Below, in pieces: positions 1 to 11,169 of a stretch of 64,000 bases of DNA. The notes under the pieces were generated by a model. That model saw nothing but the letters and a program-made list of their open reading frames with translations. It did no database searches and was not told where the DNA came from. This DNA is from Forficula auricularia. Lineage: Eukaryota > Arthropoda > Insecta > Dermaptera > Forficulidae. The stretch lies in NCBI GenBank assembly GCA_024734495.1, contig JALMQS010000916.1, forward strand, positions 682,001 through 746,000, given 5' to 3'. The position numbers and the translations under genes are program-made. How positions within the stretch are numbered: the first letter of the stretch is position 1; each line of letters opens with the position of its first letter.

Positions 1-267
1 ATGAAATTTATGAAAAACCGACCGGGAGTTCTTAACAAATATTTTATGAGAAATATTTAATAATTATTAATATAAATGTTTAAATCTAATTATTTAGATA
101 AATTAAAGGATAAAACTTTTCAAAAATTAATGATATCTGACCAAAAACATAAATGTGAAAAAGGGGCCAAGTTCGGTAACTAAATTGTTTGTAGTATAAA
201 ATAGAACAACTAGCTAAGCTTGTATTAAATATCATGTTAAACGTAAGTAATTGACTATTATAATATT

Positions 268-380
268 TTTTTTTTTTAATGATATTGATGTGAGAAGGAG
301 ATACACCAGAAGGTGCATCCCCTAAAGGCCTGTATGGGATGGCCCCTCCATCGTGAAAAGAACAGAGTAGAAGGAAAGAA
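268..380 (-). mobile_element. Jockey-like LINE 3' end, 5'-truncated
   Basis: On the minus strand this reads TTTTCACGATGGAGGGGCCA, then a T-rich CACCTTCTGGTG hairpin, and ends with ATCATTAAAAA-like sequence and poly(A) (poly(T) at 270-280 on plus). The same 3' end occurs at 26340-26410, 31655-31740, 40371-40475 and 50470-50556. At 50470-50556 it follows reverse-transcriptase C-terminal coding sequence. Only the untranslated tail is kept here. Confidence 0.75.
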
Positions 381-529
381 GACGGGATCACGAGCCAAAT
401 CTCAGAAAGTTAGATACACTCCAATTTACTAAGTTTTTTATGGGCTTCGAGCAAGTGATAAATTCTCCGCGCGATAAATTAGGTTAAATTTATCTCCACT
501 TAATTTTTATTATCAGACCCTATACTTAC

Positions 530-615
530 AGAAAAAATGTCTGGGTATAGCAGGGAATCGAACCCGAGACCTCCGGGTTGCCAGCCAGACATGGTGACCA
601 TTACACCAGGGAGGC
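530..615 (-). mobile_element. tRNA-derived SINE head or tRNA pseudogene
   Basis: The minus strand has a consensus RNA polymerase III A box (TGGTGTAATGG, 608-598) and a perfect B box (GGTTCGATTCC, 564-554) at tRNA spacing, followed by a T6 run near 530. The acceptor arm does not pair and the T stem is poor, so this is not a working tRNA. The element probably continues to about 420. It is embedded in the foldback repeat at 1-826. Confidence 0.65.
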
Positions 616-904
616 GGACGAATTTGCCAAGTTATAAATTTAATATCAAAGAACGTAACAAATTTTATTTTAAATTAATTGAAAAACTTTGTACATTCCT
701 ATAGATATGATTTAAGCAAGTGCTATGGAACTTAGTTTCCCGTTTAGATCTCATCTCTTGTCGGCGAAGCCGTTTGTACCGAACTTGGCCCTTTTTTCAC
801 ATTTATGTTTTTGGACTGATATCATATTTAGTAGTGTTGACCATCTTTATTGATTTGCTATAAGAGGCAGTGATGTAGCTACCGTGTAGCATTTGCTTCA
901 GGCG

Positions 905-1500
905 CACAAATTTAGAAAGGGCTTGAGAGAGTTCAGCATTAGGCGTTGAGGGATCTTGGGTATCTATCTGGCAACCCTATGTCTAGATTCGACCACGATT
1001 ATATAGCAATTAGTGAAACCTTTAGTCTACCAACAATTCTATCATCCATGGTTGCTTCTGACAATGTATTAACTTACAAAATCATATCGAACAGAATTCA
1101 TTGTCCAGAACTACTAAAGTCTCTTTTTCCTTTAAATAATCCTACATATGTACTTGGACACAACCAGCCTTTCTACACTAAAGTACCAATAACGCGTCAC
1201 GCTGAGAACAAACTATAGATTCTGTGTTCGCTGTAACGCTCTTTCCTTAAGAATTAGTGTAATCTATTAGTGGCTTCTCATCCTAATAGAGGGACTAAAG
1301 CAAGAAAATACGCTATCTTATGATTAAGCTTTAAAAGTTCAAAGTTCATTTCTTTGTTATTTACAGAATTTATCTTCACTTAACATATTACCTATTGTAT
1401 TTCTCTGTCTTTTTACATTATGTGTATAATATTATGTTTAAATGTAACCAATTTGTTAAGGGCTTTTGCCGTCGAAAATAAAATAAAATAAAAAAAATAA
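905..1500 (+). mobile_element. LINE 3' region (jockey/CR1-like), defective
   Basis: A 90-codon open frame at 946-1218 begins in the style of the C-terminal domain of non-LTR reverse transcriptases and continues in frame past a stop at 1216-1218 (alanine- and arginine-rich text with CVRCNALSLR). It is followed by an A/T-rich 3' UTR ending GGCTTTTGCCGTCGAAAATA and an (AAAAT)n-type tail at about 1480-1505. The class assignment rests on this layout and tail. No catalytic domain is present. Confidence 0.5.
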
Positions 1501-1505
1501 AAAAA

Positions 1506-2155
1506 ATATGCGATTTCATTGTACAAACCAGGAGTTTGAAAAAATCAAATTTTAGATAGAGTGTTCTAATTAATATTAATTTTTTATGTTTGGTCCTTTT
1601 TGTCGTGTTTTAGAACATTAAAAAACATTGTTGAACTTGTAGAAATTGAGTAAAACCCCTAGGATTAGAGAAATATGCATCAAGCACACAGTCTGTCCAA
1701 TTTGGTTGCATAAATTTCAGAGGCTCCTATAGAATTCTTTATGAAAACAGAGCTGCCTAATTTGTTCTTACTGGCTGTTTAGTAGCGTATGTAACCATAT
1801 TTTTTAGCCATCATAAATATTTATATATCAAAATGACACATCAAATTTAGTAAATTAAATAAAAATAACGAAATCAGATCGTATTTTTTATTGATTCTTT
1901 ACCATCAGAGCTCTTGAGAGAGTGGGATTAAATACAGTTAATGTTTGGGTCCAAAACATAAACCGATTTAACGACATAAGCAATAGAAAAAGAAAACCGA
2001 CCGTAACAGAATAGATACTCGAGATTTATTATTATATATAAATCTAGATGCAGGTGAACAATTTTTTGCTTTAATATCGGGGTGCTTTTAAGAACAATGT
2101 TCAAAATGATATTTAAATATACAAACAAATATATATAACCCAAAAGCTTTGGTTT
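1506..2155. other. AT-rich stretch, no gene seen
   Basis: Low-complexity AT-rich sequence. Only short chance frames are visible, and no splice-flanked homology or terminal repeats were recognised. Confidence 0.4.
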
Positions 2156-2160
2156 CCCGG

Positions 2161-2976
2161 AAGCTGCCCGCTAACTTAAATTTAGAAGAGCTGCTGATAG
2201 TGTAAATCACTCATTATATAGTGAACTTATATTCTCCGGAGAATTCAAATTTGGATCTCTTTATAATAACTCCATTAGCTGGCTGGTGAAAGTGAGGGGA
2301 GAATTGGTCTACTTGAATAAGTATTCATACTCTAAGGAGATCAAGAAGTGCTCATTATGCAATGTAGGGGAAGTAGAGGACGTTTTTCACTATGTCTCGG
2401 TTTGCCCCATACTGAAGGAATACCGAATGAGGTTCTTTGGAAGGGAAACATTGTCCAGATCCGAGTTCATTGAGTGCCTTAATGCAGTGGTTCTTAAGCT
2501 ATGGGTCGCGACCCAATTTTGGGTCACAAAGTATATTCTTTGGGTCGCGCAGTGTCTCTAACCAAATATTTTACCTACTATACTATTTATTTCCAATAAG
2601 TTTAAAAATATATTTTTATTTATTCAATACTATTAAAAATAAAAATATGAAAAACACGTTTTCATTAAAATTTCCTTGGATCGAAAAGTACCCTTGTTTA
2701 TCTGAATTACAATATAATAATATATGAGGCAAAAAAAGGTAATCATTTTAAAATTGAAGAAAATTTCTTAAGTATGGTCTACAAAAAGTAATTAAAAAAT
2801 TTGTCTTCTTTGGGTGGGGGGGGGGTCGCGACATGAACATATTTCTCAAATTTGGGTCGCGGTCTTGAAAAGGTTAAGAACCACTGCCTTAATGGGAAGG
2901 ATTGGGGGGCCCTGGTTAAATAATGCAGAAGCTCATGGAAATATAGATATCGGCTGATTCTTGAATTCAATTACTA
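2161..2976 (+). mobile_element. R1/jockey-like LINE C-terminus, split by a hAT element
   Basis: Translated sequence up to 2484 has a zinc-knuckle-like CSLCN-x12-HYVSVCP pattern typical of the C-terminus of R1-clade non-LTR retrotransposons. After removing the hAT insertion at 2485-2886 and one copy of its 8-bp target duplication, the same frame resumes with NGKDWGALVK. It runs through one nonsense TAA and ends with WKYRYRLILEFNY and a stop near 2976. The element is dead: it has an upstream stop, an internal stop and the insertion. Confidence 0.75.
2485..2886. mobile_element. Non-autonomous hAT element (402 bp), 8-bp TSD
   Basis: The terminal inverted repeats are CAGTGGTTCTTAA and TTAAGAACCACTG. 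Flanks are a perfect 8-bp duplication CCTTAATG at 2477-2484 and 2887-2894. Subterminal GGGTCGCG motifs occur in both ends. There is no transposase. Eight-base duplications and CAG-type ends are hallmarks of the hAT superfamily. It interrupts a LINE reading frame, so it is the younger of the two. Confidence 0.9.
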
Positions 2977-2989
2977 ATTATCTATTGGA

Positions 2990-4325
2990 ACAAACGGTTA
3001 TAGTTATTGTATTATTATTATTGTATCTATTATATGCATGATTATATAATTATTATACTCACTCACTCAAACGGTCGAGTCGACCATGAGTAAAATGTGT
3101 TTGTATTTTTTTCTTTTATTTATTATGTATGTTTCATTGAATAAACATTGTTATTATTTTGTTTATTTTTCTTTTAATTTTTACACAGTTGCAGGGGTAT
3201 TTACCCAAGGCAAAAATTTATGTACAAAGGTTGATATTTATATGTGCAATATTTATTTATTATTATTATTATACAAAAAGCATGTTCCAGTCATGTAATT
3301 ATTATCTGTTTTCTCTCTTTGACTTTCATTTATGTCTCTTTGATTGTGATTTTAATTTTAATTTTATTGTACATTACTTACATAAAATGTTGATTTTGTG
3401 AATGATGTGGAGAAGAGAATTTACTATGTTTTAATAACTGAAAATGATGGGTTCAACTAGACTCGAAACATGTCTTAGACAATAAAAAAATTTTTTGGAA
3501 AAAGTGAAAAAAAATTTCGTTTTATTTAAAATTTAATTTTTTTTTAATTCTGCAAGATTGAGGAAGAGAATGATTAATTGTGATATATAAATAGAATAAA
3601 TATAAAATATAGGGGTAGATATTAAGGGTTGTTTACCTTTGGTTGAGTGTAGGTAACCTCTGCTGTTGGCCCGATGAATTTTCGACCACAACTAAAGCGA
3701 AAATGCTAGATCGAAAGAATCCCGTTACTCGATTAGATTAGCAAGCGGGCCAAATTTCTCCGAATTATATTCAATTGAAAATTGTCAAAAGCATTTTATA
3801 AGCGATTTTATTATAATAAAATAACAAAAAAAGTCTACTTAAATATAGATGGTATCACGGACCTTAATTTCTACTCGTTTTCACTCTTCAAGCCCCACAC
3901 AAAAATTTAGCATTTTCTTTTTTATTATTCTTCACTCCACCATTAAGAAGATAACATTTTAAAAAATTAAAAATAAAACTATATAGAAATTTTTTGAGGC
4001 CAAAATATACCCATAAAAAAAATTTGATATGATTACGCAAAATAGACATTTATTTTTGGATTCAGCAGCGGAAAATGTATAAGAATAACATACTATTTTT
4101 CTAACAGCTTTTTCATCGCAGACCTGTGTTATTTACATATTTTAATGACCTTTAAAATACGAAAAAAAATTTAGTTCCCCTGTGTTAATGGATTATGAAA
4201 TTCGGAATCCGAATTGTGCAATTTATCTTAGAGAAAAATAATAATAACGGGTGTCTGTAAAACGTTTTTTTAAATTTTCTATATATTACGAATGATTTTA
4301 GAACAACTAAGATAATTTTGCCACA
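2990..4325. other. AT-rich region, LINE tail and unclassified sequence
   Basis: 2990-3290 is ATT/TTA-rich and may be the 3' UTR of the preceding LINE. The rest is AT-rich with no supportable coding. The one structured element is the motif at 3441-3484, listed separately. Confidence 0.35.
3441..3484 (+). ncRNA. Hammerhead-like motif, degenerate
   Basis: A CTGA box is followed by a GATGGGT...ACTC hairpin region and then GAAACATGTC. The last part fits the GAA, self-complementary ACATGT, C pattern shared with the clearer copies at 11224, 21856 and 53018. Stem I pairing is poor and the first core box is expanded, so activity is unlikely. Confidence 0.3.
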
Positions 4326-4334
4326 TAAATGACT

Positions 4335-4680
4335 TACAGTGGGGGTGGAGCGGGGGGGGGGCGGTCATGGGGGCTAGGCGGGGGTGGAGGGCACGCAGTG
4401 GTGGTGCAGGGTTGGTGGAGTGGGGGGTTCAGGTGGGAGTCCAGTGGAGTAGTGAGGTGGTGCGGGGGTGGGGGTCCGAGGTGGGTGGGGTGGAGGATGG
4501 AGTGTTGGGGTGGTGGTGTGGGGGCAGGGGTTGGGCAGGGCCGCATGGTGGGGGGGGGGCACCAGTGCATGGTGTGGGGGTAGGGCTGCTGAGCGGGTTT
4601 CGGGTGGTGTGGTGGGTGGGAGTGGAGTTTGAGGGTGGGGTTCGTGGGTTGGGTTCCAGGGGGCGTGCCCCTGGCTAAGC
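4335..4680 (+). repeat. G-rich, strand-asymmetric island
   Basis: About 345 bp in which the plus strand is almost entirely G and T, with many runs of 3-10 G. It lies inside DNA that is otherwise strongly AT-rich. Long open frames here on both strands are an effect of composition. Many G-tract quartets make G-quadruplex formation plausible. It ends with GGGGGCGTGCCCC, an imperfect palindrome. Confidence 0.7.
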
Positions 4681-4949
4681 AAGAGGGCCGCCGAAACTTG
4701 CAGCTAGTACTAATAATATAAAAAGAAAGTAAGAGAAAGTAGAGAGAAAAAAAGAATGAATGCGATACCACCAAGTGCATTTTAGAATTAAATAATTTTA
4801 GTAAAAAAAAAATAATTAAAAAACAACATTCTTTATAGAAATTTCGAAACCTATTGTGAATATTCATATACAATACATACATATACTAGTATATTGCATT
4901 GGCTTTGGTAATAATATGACGTTTTTGTTAGCTGAAGAATTTTGGCTGA

Positions 4950-5560
4950 GCTCAATAACCTATGGTCCATTCTATTTAAACAGTAGGTCCGTATCTAGGG
5001 CGTTCTAAGACTGGTTTGACACAACCATCCGCCTTCACTCAACTCTAATTCATGTTAACTCTTTCAACTTTCACGTCTCCGAAGGTCCCATATCTCATAT
5101 TTATTTTATTATCTAGAGAATGTACTCCATTCTAGGTCTTCCCCATTCCCTTTTCCTCTTCTAAAATACCCCTTAGCAGTCATAACCATCGCTTAACATG
5201 TCCTATCATTTAGGTAAGCTCTTCTCTTCATCAGATTCTTCAATAGTGTTTTTTCTCTTAAAAACTTGCTCGTTTGTAATTCAATACACCCATTTAACTT
5301 TTAACACTCTTGTGTAGCACCACATTTTCAAGGCCTCCATTCTCTTTCTCTCTGGCTCTCCAATCGTCGAGATTTCATATCCGTCAGTGATGCTCCATAG
5401 ATATTTCTTCAGCAACATCTTTATTCATTTCTAAGCGAATTGAAGAGGAGCATACATTTTCTTTTAAAGCTTTAGTAATTCTGGATTTAATTTCTTTTTG
5501 GCTCATTCCATCCAACGTGATTTTACTCCCCGGATAACGGAATTCTTTAATTATTTAGGT
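4950..5560 (-). mobile_element. Degenerate LINE reverse-transcriptase C-terminus
   Basis: The minus strand translates, with several stops and frameshifts, to text resembling the LINE C-terminal block: YGASLT, then RKRMEALKMWCYTRVLK, then an LIGHVKRW-like segment followed by a degenerate GKGR region. A related, better-kept copy is at 63540-63780 and another lineage is at 38015-38401. Confidence 0.55.
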
Positions 5561-5735
5561 ATGTTCGAAAAATATGTATGTATAATCGTCCTGATAAATA
5601 ATTGGACCTTTACAATGTTGGTCGTTGATTTAATTTTTAAACAAGGTGTTGCTAATTGTTATATTTTATAAAAGTTAATTTTATATAATATTAAATTGTT
5701 TTTGAGATATTAAATAGAAATATCAAACAAACAGT

Positions 5736-5778
5736 TCACTCCTGATCAAGGAGTGTAGTGGGTCCAAAACGTCGTTGC
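5736..5778 (+). ncRNA. Hammerhead-like motif, degenerate
   Basis: CTCCTGATCAAGGAG is followed after about 12 nt by AAAACGTCG. Box 1 and the ACGT-C segment are recognisable against the 53018 copy, but the GAA box reads AAA. It is probably the worn end of a Penelope-like element. Confidence 0.25.
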
Positions 5779-6245
5779 AGTATTTTTCTCATGTACCGGT
5801 ACAATCTGTTCGAATACATATTATTTATCCTTTATGTAATAAATTAAGCATAATTTAATTAATTAGAAAAATTTCAAAAATATTTTTTCTCACTTATTAA
5901 AACTAAAAATTTAACTCATTGCAAGTTTATTTTAGTTTAAGGGGCTGGGAGATGTCGTTGTCATCCTGACCATATGTACTGTAGAATTGACATTACTATT
6001 CTTATCCTTCTTAAGTGGGATTTTAGTTGTATTAATAAAATAAATGACACAAGATCTCGATTAAATATAATCGATCCATTTCCAATTTAATTTTCATAAA
6101 ACTATATAAAGCCTCTCTTAGAAGAATATAAACTGGAAACATACTATATATCAAAAAGCTAAGAAGCTGAAATGAAAATGTGTAAAAACATTTGCATACA
6201 AAATTATTTCGATCTGCCAGATTTTCTATAAAATATTCAATTATA

Positions 6246-6432
6246 TATACACTCATGGACAAAATTAGAGAAACAAAAAATAAAAAAAGAAGCTAAAATT
6301 CGATTTATAGTGATAATAAAAATAAGATGAAAAATAATATTTTAACAAATTAATCAGCAAACTAAAAGATAAGAGTCACTTTAAATCGAATTATAGCATC
6401 TTTTTTTGTTCCGCTAATTTTGTCCATGGGTT
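6246..6432. mobile_element. Tc1/mariner-type MITE
   Basis: Long terminal inverted repeats of about 55 bp pair CATGGACAAAATTAG at the left with its complement CTAATTTTGTCCATG at the right, and go on into AAATTCGATTTA/TAAATCGAATT. It is 187 bp with no coding capacity. CACT-type ends next to TA on the left fit the Tc1/mariner superfamily. Confidence 0.7.
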
Positions 6433-6439
6433 GTTCAAA

Positions 6440-8515
6440 ATTGGCATTAATTTTTCACCCTAATCACGTGACTATACGCCCGCTCGTGGCAATCGGCACC
6501 TTTTGGTCACTTTTACAAGTTCACACCCCCACCACACTTTTAGTCAAAGCCCTGCCGTGCATCGCTCAAAGCCTTTCTTTTTCGAATACCCTTCAGAGCA
6601 TGAACATATCATTAAGTTTTATTGCACGAGCTTCCAAATAGCCACTCTCTTTTAATCGTGTAATAGAATTATTCTCTGAAGGTGTCAGCCACGCTTAGTA
6701 AAAAACTTGTTTAATCGCCAATCCATGCATTGGCGACACACAAACAAACAATTTCCTTTGCCCTAATCAGCGGCAAGAAACCCACCACTTATTCTCTGAA
6801 CAGCTAAGTTCAGAGAAAGCAACTCTGGGCACTTGGCGCTCCGTACATGCCGCGAGCAGCGCATTCAATTTTGCGCCAAGGACATAGGAACAGCGACAAG
6901 TCTCCTAGAACCTACACTATCCCAAATACTATCCTTTTTATCACATCTTACTACACTACAACTTTTTTAAACCTTCCCTTTTGTTGATAACTGAATAAAT
7001 TTTATATAATTGTTTACTTTTTGTTTCATAATCTTTTGAAGACAACTACCTTTGCCTTCCCTCCATTTTCTTTACAGGATATTAAATACGTATAACATTA
7101 ATAACTAGATAATCAAACCAGCGCATTATCAAAAAAACAAAATCATAAAGTTAAACAAAGCTGCCTTGGGGACTTACAACCTTCATAACAAAAATGCGCG
7201 ATACTTTCAATCAATGGGTGTATATTAAATAAATAAAATTTGAGCCTTGTAGAGGAGAAGAAGTTGAGTGGACGTTAAAAAGTCCGGAATAAAAGCCAAG
7301 AACTTACATGGAACTGTTTTAATGTGGTCATTCAAGTCAGGCCCAGAGAGTGACACCCAACATTGATAATTGGTCACAAAATTCCATGTTTTTATTAATA
7401 AGTTGCAAACATTCTAAATAAAAAAAAAATTGAATAGAGACACAGAATTATGATTTATGTTTGTACTCTTTATTTCAAAACATTATTAATAGCAGAAACC
7501 AAAAAAGAAAAAGCAGATCTGTCTCATTTTTTGAGATAATATTATCTGATTACATAAAATTTGTTTTCTTTTTAATTTACTTTGTTTTTGTCATAAAAAT
7601 CTATTTTTTTAGTATAAAAGTTAATTAATTATTAGCTAGTTACGCTAAAATGATTGTTTTTTTTTGTTGTTTTTTTATATGTATATAAAAAGTAGAAAAA
7701 AAAATAAAAAATATTTAGCAGCCAATTTATAATTATTGTTTTTTAACTGTATGAACTCAATGGTTTTCAAAGATAACTAAATAGTAAAACAAGACTTTTA
7801 AAAATTCACATTGGGTAAAAAATTAAATGATTTTATTTCAGTAATGATATTTAAAAACAAAAAAACAAAAAAAAATCTTTGGAATGAGAGAATTAACGAA
7901 AACAAAACAAAAAAATAGCAAGTAAATTACAAAATTTAAAACAAAAACAATTTGTTTTTATAAATTAATTTTTCTTTGAGAAAAAAAAATTTCCAAATGA
8001 CTCAACAATTTTTGGAAAGTTTTTTTTTGACCATCAATGGTGTAAATAGAAAATTTAAGTAATTGTATTAAGAACGTTTAGGCCTCTCAATCTCCTTCAG
8101 TTTGCTGATTAAACCATTAGGATATAGAAATAATAGGCTTGAATAATGTTTGTTTATTTCTAAAAGACTTGAAACTGCCCTTCAGAAATACTTAGTTTTG
8201 GTGAGAACTACAGAAAATTTCAATCACTTTTTATTTACACCAAGCATGGTTTAGTCACTACCCAAGAAAATCAAGGATTTGTGTGTTTGTTAAACTTCAA
8301 GCATTTCGGCTAAAATCATCTAGATTAGGTATTTTTGGTGACATCTAAATATATGTTTCGACCTCTAATTATGGAATCGTTTTCAAGGAGTTTAAGTCAT
8401 TTTTGACATTACTGAAATAAATGCTTGATGAATTGAGCATGAACAGCTTTTGAGTGTTACAGTAATGTCAAAAATTAAAATCAAAACCATTTAATTTTTG
8501 TAATTTTATATTTAT
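6440..8515. other. No gene recognised
   Basis: 6440-6960 is less AT-rich than its surroundings and probably a decayed transposon, but no family could be assigned. 7000-8515 is AT-rich with poly(A)/poly(T) runs. No exon-like or terminal-repeat structure was found. Confidence 0.35.
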
Positions 8516-8519
8516 TTAT

Positions 8520-8802
8520 GTAAATGACTAATACAGTCACCACCCACCATAGGTCTCTACTGTAGATTAGTGTTAAGTTAAAACATATTTGAAAGGGAAG
8601 CATCACTTGTTATGTTTATGCCAAACCAAACAGACCAGACCAAACAACTTGTAATTTAATTATCCCTTTAGGTTAGTTTCTTTATTTTAATAATTATCTT
8701 TAATGTATTATATTATCTTTATTGTATTGTTTGTAATATAATATGTATATATTTTATTATGCCTGAAAGGGATGGTGGGTGGTGACTGTACTAGTCATTT
8801 AC
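8520..8802. mobile_element. MITE with 30-bp terminal inverted repeats
   Basis: The left end GTAAATGACTAATACAGTCA continues into CACCCACCAT; the right end is its near-exact complement (ATGGTGGGTGGTGACTGTAC, then TAGTCATTTAC). It is 283 bp with an AT-rich interior and no ORF. ATTTAT is present on both sides and could be a short target duplication. Confidence 0.75.
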
Positions 8803-8809
8803 ATTTATT

Positions 8810-9955
8810 ATAATTTGTTCTTTCCCTTCTCAAGGTATTTTCTTAATGTTAAAAATAACTTTTAAGAACACTTAAAATCAAATATAAAATTTGGGATCAA
8901 AACGTTGTTTATACCGAGTCTAAAAAACATACCGACAAACTTCAGAAAGGTTTAAAATGAGACCAAAACAAGGAGTTTTTGTTAAGATCTCAATGGCCGA
9001 AAGTAAGCTCTTTTGAGTGAGATTAGAGGAAATTAAATTTTTAATTTATCTTTTTAACTACGTGGACATAAACCTAATATTAATTAATTAATTATATATG
9101 TTCAAAGTTGATCATTTTAAGAATATGATCTTCTTGTAATATATCAAAAACGGTTAATCAATGAACCAACACTACTCTAAATACTATCATTTTGAGTAGC
9201 TGCTGTAATTTCGAATAATTTATTCTAGAGCCAGAACAGCAAATATGTTGACAAAAATTACTCATTTTAGCGTCTTCTACCATATAACCACACAAAGTTT
9301 GTTGATACATTATTTGAGCACCCTATATTATCAGAAATGCCTCATCTAGAAAGTTTTCAACTTTTTACTCAACAATATCTTCCACATGCTCAGCTTGCAA
9401 CCTTTAACAAAAAAAATTATCAAAATGCCCCCCCACCCCCCACCCCCACTCCTCTCTCCCAACCCAAAATAATAAAATTAAGTATTTTCTGTTTTCTTTA
9501 AATTAATATATATTTACTAAATAAGTAAAAGAACACATATTTTATCTTATCTATATATAGGTAGGTATATACAAAGTGGATATTTTTTAAAGTGAAATTT
9601 GTTATCTGTATTTATAAAAGAATGAGACTTAATGAACTATACAACTATAGTATTAGAGACTTATAATTTAATAATAAATTAGTGAATCTTTTTTGCAAGA
9701 ATATAAAATTTTGCAAAAAAGAAAAATGTTTATATTTATTAAAGAAATAAATACAATTAATTAATTTATAAAAACACTTAATAAATTAATAAGAAAAACA
9801 TGAAATTTTTCGAGAAAAATGTTACTTTTATCAATCGGAATTTTTTGTATTAAGAGTGAATGATCATGGTAAAAAATTTTAACTTGATTTAAAGTTTCGA
9901 AAAAATATTTAAGATAGGCAATTGTTTCACGAAATACATATTTATATTTCGACAA
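8810..9955. other. AT-rich, no gene seen
   Basis: Low-complexity sequence with an isolated C-rich stretch at 9427-9455. The 77-codon frame at 9761-9994 on the minus strand has no recognisable similarity and typical chance composition. Confidence 0.35.
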
Positions 9956-10027
9956 TATTAACCCTATTGAGTGGTAATTGATAAGGCAGTCCAAAAAAAG
10001 AAGATAATATATACTATCTTTTTATTC

Positions 10028-10080
10028 ATAAACCGACGCGACGTTTCGGAGGCTATTTCCTCATTCTTCAGGGCTTTGAA
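10028..10080 (-). ncRNA. Hammerhead-like motif (left arm)
   Basis: The minus strand reads CCCTGAAGA, GAGG...CCTC hairpin, C, GAAACGTCG, then a second CGTCG before GGTTTATG. The CGTCG duplication separates stem I from the core compared with the right arm, so this copy is probably impaired. Confidence 0.4.
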
Positions 10081-10159
10081 AAGTCAGTGAAGGAAATCCA
10101 CTGCTACATTTCCCTCTGTCTCCCAGTGGGGGATGTCGCAGAGAATTTCCTTCACTGAC

Positions 10160-10212
10160 TTTTCAAAACCCTGAAGAACGAGGAAATGGCCTCCGAAACG
10201 TCGGTTTATGAA
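10160..10212 (+). ncRNA. Hammerhead-like motif (right arm)
   Basis: AAACC pairs with GGTTT as stem I. The core is CTGAAGA and GAA. Stem II is GAGG/CCTC, with two extra residues (A, C) on its 5' side and one (C) on its 3' side. Stem III is the self-complementary ACGT, followed by C at the expected cleavage position. This is the type I hammerhead layout with a stem III too short to close within one molecule. Confidence 0.45.
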
Positions 10213-10647
10213 TAAAAAGATAGTATAAATTATCTTCTTTTTTGGATTGCCTCATCAATATCCACTCAAATAACCCTATTGTTTATATAAAATAGATAGA
10301 AAAATGTTTCATTTGATTAAATTAACAAATGATATTTTGAGCGCATATTCTTTAACAAATAATAAAATTAAATTAAAATTAAAGGGGTACTAGGTAGGTT
10401 TGGAATTGAAACTAAAAACTTTAATATTTTTTAATGCGTTTTCAGGATAATCTAATAATAAAATTATACACGATGCAAATATTTATTCTATGATCAGAAA
10501 AGCTTAACCACGAGTTGTAATTTAAATAGACATTTTATAAACACAATAGGCTATCCAATAATTTTTCTCGAAAAACTAAGTTGACATTAATATCATGATC
10601 ATATTACTTTAAACGGAACATGTTTATTGTTTACTGAAACGTTTTAT

Positions 10648-10958
10648 GTCCCAGGTAACACACAATATCCCAGAATATTCTAAGAAGTTATTTAAAGGAC
10701 ATATACATTCCAATTATCTCCAGGAGATCCACAGAATATTTGTATGGGCGTTAATCTTCTGAGAATATTCTTTTCCGAATATTCGAAGAAATAGCAACTA
10801 GAAATATTCCGGAAAGGGAATATAATGTCCTACACGAATATTTTAGCTCTAAGAAAATTCTCAGAATATCTACGAAGATTGAAAGATTATTCACAGGATA
10901 TTCCAATGTCCAGAGAAGATATTATCAGAATATTTATAGATTATTCTTGTGCTACCTG
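10648..10958. mobile_element. MITE with CCCAGGTA ends
   Basis: The terminal inverted repeats are CCCAGGTAACACA and TGTGCTACCTGGG, with TTATGT on both outer flanks as a possible target duplication. The interior has many GAATATTC-like palindromes in subterminal positions. It is about 311 bp and has no ORF. Superfamily not assigned. Confidence 0.7.
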
Positions 10959-11169
10959 GGGTTATGTATTAAACAATTAATGGATTATTTTTTTAAATTA
11001 AGTGAATTTATTTCTTAGAAAAATACAATTAAGAACATTATATTATATTTAAGAATTAAATTAAATAATTTTTAAAAAAATCGATATAACGTTTATGGGA
11101 TTATAATACTTATTAATAAAGTAAAGGGAGTGTAGTTTCACAGTGAATGAAATAAAACTCAAAGAGGTT

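Larger units (their letters stand above)
1..826. repeat. Foldback repeat, rearranged copy (left edge)
   Basis: Bases 1-185 match 62145-62315 closely. Bases 185-262 match about 62488-62577, and 620-826 match 62580-62790. In the right-hand copy these segments form an inverted repeat with arms of about 200 bp. Here part of the left arm is deleted, and a LINE 3' end and a tRNA-derived SINE fill the middle. No coding capacity is seen. The superfamily is not assigned. Confidence 0.7.
9970..10270. mobile_element. Foldback PLE-derived element with two hammerhead-like motifs
   Basis: The arms are near-perfect inverted repeats (GGCAGTCCAAAAAAAG... and ...CTTTTTTGGATTGCC) around a short centre at about 10110. 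The 11-bp flanking direct repeat TAACCCTATTG at 9959-9969 and 10271-10281 marks insertion. Each arm carries the CTGAAGA...GAAACGTCG motif, pointing outward. There is no reverse transcriptase. A relative is at 47000-47391. Confidence 0.8.

Noticed and set aside
530..615. Functional tRNA gene
   Set aside because: Promoter boxes are good, but the acceptor and T stems do not pair, so it is treated as SINE or pseudogene.
2286..2561. Zinc-finger host gene
   Set aside because: The CSLC...HYVSVCP pattern is the C-terminal knuckle of a LINE, and the frame runs into a hAT insertion with a target duplication.
4329..4882. Long overlapping open frames (up to 182 codons) on both strands
   Set aside because: They come from the G-rich island, which lacks stops by composition. 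The translations are Pro/Gly/His low complexity without any domain.
6440..6960. Tc1 transposase remnant
   Set aside because: Considered because of the Tc1-type MITE next to it, but no transposase motif could be read in any frame.
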